Source of the DNA: an uncultured Sinobacteraceae bacterium
Lineage (GTDB): Bacteria; Pseudomonadota; Gammaproteobacteria; Steroidobacterales; Steroidobacteraceae
NCBI GenBank assembly: GCA_937902995.1
Contig: CALEKY010000154.1
Location: 1-11,234 of the forward strand
Direction of reading: 5' to 3'
Length of the DNA stretch: 11,234 nucleotides
Position 1 is the stretch's first letter. Each line of letters starts with the position of its first letter. Of this stretch, positions 1 to 5,263 are shown one piece after another. The notes under the pieces are model-generated. The model saw nothing but the letters and a program-made list of their open reading frames with translations, was not told where the DNA came from and did no database searches. Made by a program: the position numbers and the translations under genes.

Positions 1-6
1 ACTCGG

Positions 7-25
7 CGCTGGACACCCACCAGCG
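7..25. repeat. TGGACACCCA repeat copy in a small hairpin
   Basis: An exact copy of the window's intergenic motif TGGACACCCA lies at 10-19. It sits in a short perfect stem: CGCTGG (7-12) pairs with CCAGCG (20-25), leaving a 7-nt loop. This is the leftmost member of the repeat family found around the HUH transposase gene. The family may continue left of the window edge. The role is unknown. Confidence 0.75.
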
Positions 26-77
26 TTAGGCGGGGACTGCCATACACGCTCATCCGGATACCCGATACCGGCTTCAA

Positions 78-120
78 TTTGGACACCCATCCATCGGTAA
101 CACCGACGTGGGGGTCCAAA
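78..120. repeat. Inverted-repeat unit of the TGGACACCCA family
   Basis: The left arm begins TTTGGACACCCAT and continues to TCGGT. The right arm runs from ACCGA to GGGGGTCCAAA. The two arms can fold into a long imperfect hairpin with a loop of a few bases. The left arm carries an exact TGGACACCCA (80-89); the right arm carries TGGGGGTCCA (109-118), one mismatch from the reverse motif. The fold-back form is what REP or BIME elements look like. The link to the transposase at 2267 is an inference. Confidence 0.75.
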
Positions 121-149
121 ACCTGCGTCCGCGTCTCAGAAGACACGAT

Positions 150-187
150 CTGGACGCCCGGATCTGAGCGATCGGTGGGTGTCCAAG
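150..187. repeat. Inverted-repeat unit of the TGGACACCCA family
   Basis: The left arm CTGGACGCCCG (150-160) is a diverged copy. The right arm is GGTGGGTGTCCAAG, with an exact TGGGTGTCCA at 176-185. The arms pair through TGGAC-CCC against GGG-GTCCA, with a G-U wobble where the left arm has changed. An ORF could begin at the GTG inside the right arm (179), but nothing supports that start. Confidence 0.7.
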
Positions 188-216
188 GAGTCAGGCGAGC
201 GGAGGACCGACGAAGC

Positions 217-250
217 CTTTGGAGGACTACCGATTGGTGGGTGTCCAAAG
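217..250. repeat. Inverted-repeat unit of the TGGACACCCA family
   Basis: The right arm GGTGGGTGTCCAAAG (236-250) contains an exact TGGGTGTCCA (238-247). The left arm CTTTGGAGGACTACC keeps the outer CTTTGGA and inner ACC but has lost the middle of the motif. The outer stem CTTTGGA/TCCAAAG is perfect. This is the third unit within 175 bp, so the segment is a tandem cluster of fold-back units of differing age. Confidence 0.65.
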
Positions 251-355
251 CTGGAGGGGGCATTCCGGACGCGCCCACAGTTGGGTAATGTACGCGTCCG
301 CCGAGCACAACACGCCGCTACGTCTGCGGTCATTCAAAAGTCTCGGCGCACACCC

Positions 356-703
356 ATGGGCGAGCGAAAGAACATCTGGGGCAATCCCTGCCTGCGGTGT
401 GGCGCTTGCTGCGCCACATATCGAGTTTCTTTTTATTGGGCCGAAGCCGAGGAGCTCGGACTCCCCGACTCACTCATTGAGCAAGTCAGTCCCTGGCACG
501 CTTGCTTGGCTGGCACCGGGCAACCCGAGCCGCGATGCCAGGCACTCGACGGCACCATCGGGAAGTCCGTGTCCTGCCGCGTCTACTCGCAACGACCCTC
601 GCCATGCCGAGAGCTGCAACCCGGCGAGAGCAAATGTAATCGGGCACGCATTAAGCACGGCCTCGGATTGCTCGACGACGAAGAGACTCCGACCGCTGCC
701 TAG
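356..703 (+). CDS. YkgJ-family CxxCxxCC cysteine-cluster protein
   Basis: This is a 115-residue protein of the YkgJ/Fli B-like cysteine-cluster family, small proteins thought to bind zinc or an iron-sulfur centre. Their exact role is unknown. The signature is clear: residues 10-19 read NPCLRCGACC, giving Cys12, 15, 18 and 19. A second cysteine set follows at 50, 61, 74, 84 and 94, with the family-typical segment CRVYSQRPSPCREL (74-87). No signal peptide or membrane segment is seen, so it should be cytoplasmic. ATG 356 was chosen because the family domain starts there. An open frame continues upstream to a GTG at 179, but that codon lies inside a repeat and the extra residues look like translated noncoding DNA. 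No strong ribosome binding site is visible before 356. It stands alone between the repeat cluster on its left and a gene-free stretch on its right. Confidence 0.8.
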   Translation: MGERKNIWGNPCLRCGACCATYRVSFYWAEAEELGLPDSLIEQVSPWHACLAGTGQPEPRCQALDGTIGKSVSCRVYSQRPSPCRELQPGESKCNRARIKHGLGLLDDEETPTAA

Positions 704-1005
704 GCGGCATGCCTTTTGGGCGAAACCGAAAACTCGGCCATGGCGACCGCACTCGCTGCTAGCAATGCAAGTCGTCTCTTGTTGGGGCTGGATCACTAGA
801 GCAAAGACTTCGATTCACGGCCAGCGTCGCGGCAGCACGGTAGCATCGCGCACACGGTCGTGGCCGCTATTACTCAGGTCGAGGTTAATCGACAGACGGG
901 TAAGGCTCGGACAAAGCGCTTTGTATGCGCGCGTGACTGCGGATTAGCGAATAATCCGGGCGATCGGCGTAATACGGGTTAAGTCGCCTTCAGTCTCGCG
1001 TCTCA
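704..1005. other. Gene-free region with a 14-bp perfect palindrome
   Basis: No convincing gene or structural RNA is seen in these 302 bases. Two structures stand out. ACAAAGCGCTTTGT (911-924) is a perfect 14-bp palindrome, 82 bp before the next start codon, which suits a dimeric regulator site. GGATTA (941-946) and TAATCC (952-957) form a 6-bp stem with a 5-nt loop. The region presumably holds the promoter of the membrane protein gene at 1006, but no clear -35/-10 pair can be assigned. Confidence 0.4.
911..924. promoter_or_regulatory. Perfect palindrome, possible operator
   Basis: ACAAAGCGCTTTGT is its own reverse complement over all 14 bases. It lies in gene-free DNA upstream of the membrane-anchored protein gene. 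Perfect dyads of this size near a promoter are typical of operator sites, but no regulator can be named and no second copy was seen in the window. It could also be chance. Confidence 0.3.
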
Positions 1006-2043
1006 ATGCGCGAAGATGGAGGCATGCAAGACGATCGCGACGAATATGAGCCGATCATTGCGACCCGCCCGCATCGGCAGCCTTTGCGCGAAGAATCGCA
1101 ACCGCTGTGGCCATTGGTGCTTGCACTGAGCGGCGGGCTCGCGATAGTGCTGTTGGGTGCGTGGTGGCTCTTCGGCAGACCTGCAGATCGCAGTGATCCT
1201 GCGCCGACTCGAGCAGAGAGCCCGCTGCCCGAGACGCATGTCGAACAAGAGGAGTTACCTCCTGCGGTCGATCTGGATGAGGATGCCGACGTGGCGCAAG
1301 CTCCGGCACCGGCGCCATCTCCCGGCGAAGTCGAGCCTTCGGCGAGCCCCGAGCCGGACACGATCCCTCAAAGCGCCGAACTGAGCACTCCGGAACTGGG
1401 CACTCCTGAAGCGGGCGCTTCTGAAGTGAGATCCGCTGAAGCGACTACTCCGGAAGCCGAGCCTGACGAGGCAACCCAAACGCCTTCTCCGCCAGTCACC
1501 GTATCCTTGCGATTGGCGAGCCCTGATACGCAAGTGCAGTTCGAAATACGCGATTCGCTCGACTCGTGGACTCGCCAAACGGCCAAGGTCGGCGACATTG
1601 TCGATCTCGAACCCGGAACGTATCGCGTAGTGGCGTCTGGTCCAGGATTAGAAGCGATGGAGCGAGAGCTCGAGCTCTTAGGGGGTCAACCTGCCGAATA
1701 CAGTGTCGAGCTGTGCAGGCAGCCTCAGAAAGAAACTGAAAGCCTTGCGGGAGAAATCCTCGAACGACGAACCTGCACGAGCACCGTCGAATGCGAATCC
1801 ACGTTCATGATCTTGAGCGAGTACGCCGAGCAGCTCGTGAAAGACGCAGCGTTTCGACGCGAACAATGTACAAAGTGGCGCGCGGCGGCCGTACCCGAAG
1901 GCAAATGGACGTTGGATACCAAGTGCGACGGCGAGGTGTCGGCAACGACTTGCCGCGTAGAGATTGCCGAAGGCGCTTGTACCGTTACGGGGCCGCGTCG
2001 AACCGTGCGCGGAGAGCCGTGCCCGCGGGCAGAGCTCCGCTAG
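1006..2043 (+). CDS. Single-pass membrane protein with pentapeptide-repeat linker and Cys-rich C-terminal domain
   Basis: A 345-residue protein of unknown function. Residues 1-32 are charged and hydrophilic. A single hydrophobic segment spans about 34-57 (PLWPLVLALSGG onward), and basic residues before it suggest the N-terminus is in the cytoplasm. Residues 60-163 are a Pro/Glu/Ala/Thr-rich linker ending in five tandem pentapeptides at 126-150 (LSTPE, LGTPE, AGASE, VRSAE, ATTPE), encoded by five 15-bp repeats. Residues about 164-236 look like a small beta domain resembling PEGA (LEPGTYRVVASGPG at 201-214). The last 110 residues hold all eight cysteines (237, 257, 263, 288, 307, 316, 325, 339), an even number that would suit disulfides in the periplasm. 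The architecture suggests an envelope-spanning anchor or sensor. ATG 1024 is an alternative start, but the GGAGG before it is only 1 nt away. It appears to be a single-gene unit. Confidence 0.72.
   Translation: MREDGGMQDDRDEYEPIIATRPHRQPLREESQPLWPLVLALSGGLAIVLLGAWWLFGRPADRSDPAPTRAESPLPETHVEQEELPPAVDLDEDADVAQAPAPAPSPGEVEPSASPEPDTIPQSAELSTPELGTPEAGASEVRSAEATTPEAEPDEATQTPSPPVTVSLRLASPDTQVQFEIRDSLDSWTRQTAKVGDIVDLEPGTYRVVASGPGLEAMERELELLGGQPAEYSVELCRQPQKETESLAGEILERRTCTSTVECESTFMILSEYAEQLVKDAAFRREQCTKWRAAAVPEGKWTLDTKCDGEVSATTCRVEIAEGACTVTGPRRTVRGEPCPRAELR
1381..1455 (+). repeat. Five tandem 15-bp repeats inside a coding region
   Basis: Five in-frame 15-mers follow one another: CTGAGCACTCCGGAA, CTGGGCACTCCTGAA, GCGGGCGCTTCTGAA, GTGAGATCCGCTGAA and GCGACTACTCCGGAA. 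They encode the pentapeptide pattern x-x-[STA]-[PSA]-E in the linker of the membrane protein. Copy number could vary by slippage, which would change linker length. Confidence 0.85.
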
Positions 2044-2074
2044 CGATCAGCAGCTAAGACCGATCGCCCTAACC

Positions 2075-2107
2075 TGCGACACATTTGCGACACATTTGGA
2101 CACCCAC
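2075..2107 (+). repeat. Three 11-bp tandem units, the last one a TGGACACCCA copy
   Basis: TGCGACACATT occurs at 2075-2085 and again at 2086-2096, followed directly by TGGACACCCAC at 2097-2107. The third unit has the same 11-bp register and shares TG, GACAC and similar spacing with the first two, so it may be a variant of them. The array begins about 30 bp after the membrane protein gene ends and about 160 bp before the transposase gene. Confidence 0.7.
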
Positions 2108-2123
2108 CACCTCACGACTCATG

Positions 2124-2175
2124 TGGACACCCACTGAGCCGCTCTTTGCACTCTTCTGCACTTTTCGGACACCCA
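2124..2175 (+). repeat. Two direct TGGACACCCA copies upstream of the transposase
   Basis: An exact TGGACACCCA lies at 2124-2133 and a one-mismatch copy (CGGACACCCA) at 2166-2175. Together with the copy at 2097-2106 they make three direct repeats in the orientation of the transposase gene, with no inverted partner nearby. The direct arrangement differs from the inverted pairs elsewhere in the window, so these copies may have a different role, such as a site bound or cut by the transposase or a control site for its gene. Confidence 0.75.
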
Positions 2176-2266
2176 CTGAATTTCTGCGTGTTTCGGCCAG
2201 TAATTCGATGACTCACGCTTCGCTAAATGCATTACGGTGCGTACGCATGGCCGAACACGCGCATTC

Positions 2267-3259
2267 ATGGGTTACGCACGCAAAAATTTGATCTGCTTGG
2301 ACGATACACCGTACTACCACGTCGTCTCGCGGTGCGTACGTCGCGCCTGGCTATGGGGATTCGATGCCTATGCGCAACGTGACTACTCGCATCGCAAGAA
2401 CTGGGTGCTCGAGCGGCTCGAGCTTCTGGCAAGCATCTTTGCAATCGATGTCTGTGCCTACGCGGTGATGTCCAATCACTATCACGTCGTACTGCACGTG
2501 GATCGCAAACGCGCTCGAAAGTGGTCAGATCAAGAGGTGATCGATCGCTGGTTACGATTGTTTAGGGCACCTCCACTCGTCCGGCGATGGCAAGACGGCG
2601 AAGCGACCGAGGTCGAAGTCGAGATCGCTCAGCGAATCGTGGCGAGCTGGCGTCAGCGGCTCATCGACGTAAGCTGGTTTATGCGTTGCATGAACGAATA
2701 CTTGGCCCGTCGTGCGAACGCCGAAGATGAGTGCACGGGTCGGTTCTGGCAAGGGCGCTTCAAGTCACAGGCCCTGCTCGATGAAGCGGGACTGCTCACG
2801 GCGATGGCGTACGTCGACCTAAACCCCCTGCGTGCAGGGATCTCGGAAACTCCTGAAGAGGCGGAGTTCACCTCCATCTATGCGCGCATTCGGACGATGC
2901 ACGAGGCAACCAAGAAAAGCGCCGGGTTCCGACGACCAAAGCTGTTGCCTTTTCGTGATCAAGCGACGTCCGATGCACCGGCCTTGCCGATGCGCTTTCA
3001 GGACTATCTGGAGCTTCTCGACTGGTCGGGCCGCAGAGTGAGGGATGCCAAGGCTGTCGCAATCGACCCCCGAGCTCCGCCGATCCTCGAGCGTCTCAAC
3101 GTCGATGCCGACGTGTGGAGCATCGCCATGCGCATACGCGGCAATGTATTCGGCCGCGCGATGGGCAAGCTCGACCGCCTACGCTTGCATGCACGAACGC
3201 TTGGCCAGACGAGAGTCCGAGGACTGAGCCAAGCCAAGCAGCTATATCCCGCCGTTTAA
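2267..3259 (+). CDS. REP-associated tyrosine transposase-type HUH (Y1) protein
   Basis: A 330-residue Y1_Tnp (IS200-like/RAYT) protein, a single-strand DNA nuclease-transposase fold that cuts DNA through a tyrosine. Family hallmarks are YYHVVSRCVRRA (16-27), the HUH metal site in YAVMSNHYHVVLHV (65-78, His71 and His73), Tyr145 in MNEYLARRAN as the candidate nucleophile, and TGRFWQGRFKSQALLDE (157-173) followed by AYVDLNPLRAG (181-191). It belongs to the long gammaproteobacterial subfamily: an insertion at about 88-135 and a C-terminal extension after residue 215 (DYLELLDWSGR at 246-256) make it longer than ordinary RAYTs of about 165-250 residues. ATG 2267 is preferred. A GTG at 2237 would add ten residues unlike the family start. 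No strong ribosome binding site is seen. No terminal inverted repeats or partner ORF are present, so it looks like a domesticated single-copy RAYT rather than a complete insertion sequence. The gene appears intact. Confidence 0.93.
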   Translation: MGYARKNLICLDDTPYYHVVSRCVRRAWLWGFDAYAQRDYSHRKNWVLERLELLASIFAIDVCAYAVMSNHYHVVLHVDRKRARKWSDQEVIDRWLRLFRAPPLVRRWQDGEATEVEVEIAQRIVASWRQRLIDVSWFMRCMNEYLARRANAEDECTGRFWQGRFKSQALLDEAGLLTAMAYVDLNPLRAGISETPEEAEFTSIYARIRTMHEATKKSAGFRRPKLLPFRDQATSDAPALPMRFQDYLELLDWSGRRVRDAKAVAIDPRAPPILERLNVDADVWSIAMRIRGNVFGRAMGKLDRLRLHARTLGQTRVRGLSQAKQLYPAV

Positions 3260-3417
3260 TCCGGCATAGCATTTTCTGCTTAAAGAACCTTCGCAGGCTC
3301 AACTCCCGCCTGCGTGCTCCTTCAGCGATCGCCAACTTCTCATCGATCGATGGTCGCGACGCCATCTCCGCAACAGCCACGTGACGTCGACATCCAAAAA
3401 TCATTTCTTTTGCATTT
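3260..3417. other. Noncoding tail of the transposase gene
   Basis: No gene is seen between the transposase stop codon and the next repeat unit. A perfect 7-bp stem, CGCAGGC (3292-3298) with GCCTGCG (3308-3314), has a 9-nt loop. It may be a weak terminator or part of a structured 3' end, but there is no T-run after it. The rest is unremarkable. Confidence 0.4.
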
Positions 3418-3490
3418 CTTTGGACACCCACCCTTTGGTGCACACAACCGAGGTACGTAGCCATCTGCGAAACGATGGGTGTCCAAAAAG
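3418..3490. repeat. Inverted-repeat unit of the TGGACACCCA family, long spacer
   Basis: The left arm CTTTGGACACCCACC starts at 3418 (exact motif 3421-3430). The right arm CGATGGGTGTCCAAAAAG ends at 3490 (exact motif 3476-3485). The spacer is about 40 bp. The right half, from GCCATCTGCGA through the right arm, is nearly the same as the right half of the unit ending at 4100. These two units are therefore recent copies of each other in part, with diverged left halves. Confidence 0.8.
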
Positions 3491-3535
3491 AGGAAGAGGA
3501 GCGGTCGATCAAGGAGCGGGTAACGACGAAGACCG

Positions 3536-3571
3536 AATGGTGGGTGTCCAATCCGAGGGTGGGTGTCCAAC
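3536..3571 (-). repeat. Two direct TGGGTGTCCA copies, 19 bp apart
   Basis: Exact copies lie at 3541-3550 and 3560-3569, both in minus orientation, each inside a longer GGTGGGTGTCCAA core. They end about 30 bp from the stop codon of the DUF2200 gene, which is read toward them. They are unpaired, unlike the fold-back units, although they could pair with plus-oriented copies further away. Confidence 0.78.
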
Positions 3572-3599
3572 CGAAGCGAAGAGCAAGGTGGAGCGCGGG

Positions 3600-3950
3600 C
3601 TACTTACGGAGGATTTTGTCCATCGCCTTGCCTTTGGCGAGTTCGTCGATGAGCTTGTCGAGGTAGCGGATGTTGCGCATGAGGGGGTCGTCGATGTTTT
3701 CGACGCGGACGCCGCAGACGACGCCTTTAATCAGTGAGGCGTTCGGGTTCATGGCGGGGGCTTGGGCGAAGAAGGCTGCTAAATCGGTTTCTTGATCGAG
3801 CTGTCGTTGGAGACCGACGCGGTCGTATCCGGTCAGCCAACAGATGATCTGGTCGACCTCGTCCTTCGTGCGTCCCTTGCGTTCGGCCTTTTGAACGTAC
3901 ATGGGATACACACGCGCGAAAGGCATTTTGTAGATGCGATGCCCGGTCAT
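3600..3950 (-). CDS. DUF2200 family protein
   Basis: A 116-residue protein matching the DUF2200 family, whose function is unknown. It has the family's strongly conserved blocks: KMPFARVYPMYVQKAERKGR (8-27), the segment EVDQIICWLTGY (31-42), APAMNPNASLIKGVVCGVRV (64-83), and a C-terminal IRYLDKLIDELAKGKAMDKI (94-113). There is no signal peptide or membrane segment. ATG 3950 was chosen because the family begins with a short lead into KMPFA. The frame stays open to a GTG at 4046, but that codon is in a repeat arm and the added residues are not family-like. No clear Shine-Dalgarno is seen. It stands alone on the minus strand. TGGACACCCA copies lie on both sides, minus-oriented beyond its 3' end and plus-oriented beyond its 5' end, so the gene sits in a bracketed block of about 500 bp. 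Confidence 0.85.
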   Translation of the reverse strand: MTGHRIYKMPFARVYPMYVQKAERKGRTKDEVDQIICWLTGYDRVGLQRQLDQETDLAAFFAQAPAMNPNASLIKGVVCGVRVENIDDPLMRNIRYLDKLIDELAKGKAMDKILRK

Positions 3951-4009
3951 TCTGTTACTGAAGACGAACCATAGACTCTGGGCTGTGGACCACCAATGTC
4001 TTTTGTGCC

Positions 4010-4026
4010 TTTTGGACATCCATCTT
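4010..4026 (+). repeat. One-mismatch TGGACACCCA copy
   Basis: TTTTGGACATCCATC holds TGGACATCCA at 4013-4022, one change from the family motif. It lies about 60 bp upstream of the DUF2200 start and 18 bp before the next repeat unit. Confidence 0.6.
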
Positions 4027-4036
4027 AGGATGAATT

Positions 4037-4100
4037 TTCTGGACACCCATCTCTAGCCGCATGCGAGTCGTGGCCATCTGCGAAAACGATGGGTGTCCAA
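4037..4100. repeat. Inverted-repeat unit of the TGGACACCCA family, long spacer
   Basis: The left arm TTCTGGACACCCATC has the exact motif at 4040-4049. The right arm CGATGGGTGTCCAA has it at 4090-4099. The stretch GCCATCTGCGAAAACGATGG matches the unit at 3418-3490 except for one extra A. This is the last copy of the family in the window; the 7 kb to the right has none outside coding coincidences. Confidence 0.8.
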
Positions 4101-4186
4101 TCAAGGAGAGTCTCGTCGCACGGACTCGCCATCCATCGCTGCGCACCATGGGCGCTAACCGCACGATCGCCCAGCGATGTCAGACC

Positions 4187-5248
4187 TCACAGCGAACGCA
4201 AGAACTCGAGGATCGCCGCGTTCGTCTCTTCCGGCCGCTCCTGCTGCACCCAGTGCCCGGTATTGAGAAACAGTTTCACGTCGCGCAAGCCCGGTACCGC
4301 ATTCTTCATCATCGCCCGCAATGCATCCGCCGACGCGCCGCGAATGACCGTATCCTTCTCGCCCGCAATGAACAGCACGGGCTTCTCGACCTTCGCATCG
4401 GCAAGCTGCGGCGTCGTTTCCCAGTTGCGATGGAAGTTTCGATACCAATTGATACCGCCGCGGAAGCCGGCTTCCTTGAACTCGTTGACGTAATAATCGA
4501 GATCGGCCTGCGTCAGCCAATACGGCAATCCCTTGGGCTTGCCCAATCTCGGAATCCAACCGCCGGCTGCACGTTTGCGGTCCGTAATCTCCGGCGGATC
4601 GCGCGGCGAGTCGGGCGACAGATACAAGCGGCTCAAGATCGCGTGCGGATCGGCATCGAATTCCTTCTCCGCAACGCCCGGCTCCTGGAAATACAGGATG
4701 TAATAGAAGTTGTCGCCCATCGCTTGCTGCAAGCTTTGCACTAGCGATTGGGGACCACGCCCACTATAGGGCACGCTCATCGCGACGAGCGCAGTGAAAC
4801 GCTCCGGATGCAGCAACATCGCATGCCACGCAACGATCGCGCCCCAGTCGTGCCCGACGAGAATCGCGGTCTTCTCGCCGAGCGCATCGAGAATGCCGAC
4901 AACATCGCCCGTCAGATGATGAATGTCGTACGCCTCGACCGGCTCCGGCTTGTCCGTCTTTCCATAGCCGCGCATGTCCGGCGCGACGGCGCGATAGCCC
5001 GCCGCAGCCAGCGCACGCAACTGATGACGCCACGAATACCAAGACTCCGGCCAGCCATGCACGAGCACGACGAGCGGGCCCTTCCCCATCTCGGCGATGC
5101 GCATGCGGATGCCGTTCGATTCGATGAACCGCAGCGTCGGTTGATCTGAAGAACTCACTTGTGCCTCCGATGGCGTAAGAGAAAACAAGGCAAGGACCGC
5201 AACGATCGCCGCAACACAACGAGTTGCGCGTGAGCGGATACAAGACAT
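4187..5248 (-). CDS. Exported epoxide-hydrolase-type alpha/beta hydrolase
   Basis: A 353-residue alpha/beta hydrolase with the full epoxide hydrolase signature. Such enzymes open epoxides to diols through an aspartyl-ester intermediate. Residues 1-30 are a Sec signal peptide (basic start, hydrophobic VAAIVAVLALFSL, cleavage near SEA-QV), so it should act in the periplasm or outside. HGWPES (64-69) is the oxyanion motif. Asp134 in GHDWG is the nucleophile, Asp299 in GEKD the probable acid, and His332 in TGHW the base. The lid carries both epoxide-activating tyrosines: Tyr183 in YYILYFQEPG and Tyr269 in NWYRNFHRNW, matching the human soluble enzyme's tyrosine pair. The start ATG follows GGAGG by 6 nt. 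It lies 15 nt after the carboxylesterase stop codon, so the two are cotranscribed. The physiological substrate is unknown. Some relatives act as haloalkane or ester hydrolases, but the tyrosine pair favours epoxides. Confidence 0.93.
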   Translation of the reverse strand: MSCIRSRATRCVAAIVAVLALFSLTPSEAQVSSSDQPTLRFIESNGIRMRIAEMGKGPLVVLVHGWPESWYSWRHQLRALAAAGYRAVAPDMRGYGKTDKPEPVEAYDIHHLTGDVVGILDALGEKTAILVGHDWGAIVAWHAMLLHPERFTALVAMSVPYSGRGPQSLVQSLQQAMGDNFYYILYFQEPGVAEKEFDADPHAILSRLYLSPDSPRDPPEITDRKRAAGGWIPRLGKPKGLPYWLTQADLDYYVNEFKEAGFRGGINWYRNFHRNWETTPQLADAKVEKPVLFIAGEKDTVIRGASADALRAMMKNAVPGLRDVKLFLNTGHWVQQERPEETNAAILEFLRSL

Positions 5249-5263
5249 CGCCGGCCTCCAAAA

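Noticed and set aside
78..250. CRISPR array
   Set aside because: Repeats are short, occur in both orientations and have irregular spacing, with no spacers of constant length and no cas genes.
179..355. N-terminal extension of the YkgJ-type protein from a GTG
   Set aside because: The GTG lies in a repeat arm, and the added residues have the composition of translated repeat and noncoding DNA.
219..947. 242-residue plus-strand open frame overlapping the YkgJ-type gene
   Set aside because: It lacks family motifs, whereas the overlapping frame has an unmistakable CxxCxxCC cluster. It is a shadow continued into noncoding DNA.
2237..3259. Complete IS200/IS605 insertion sequence
   Set aside because: No tnpB/iscB partner or defined left and right hairpin ends bound the gene. 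The protein belongs with RAYT-like single genes.
3951..4046. N-terminal extension of the DUF2200 protein from a GTG
   Set aside because: The start is inside a repeat arm and the extra 32 residues do not look like the family.
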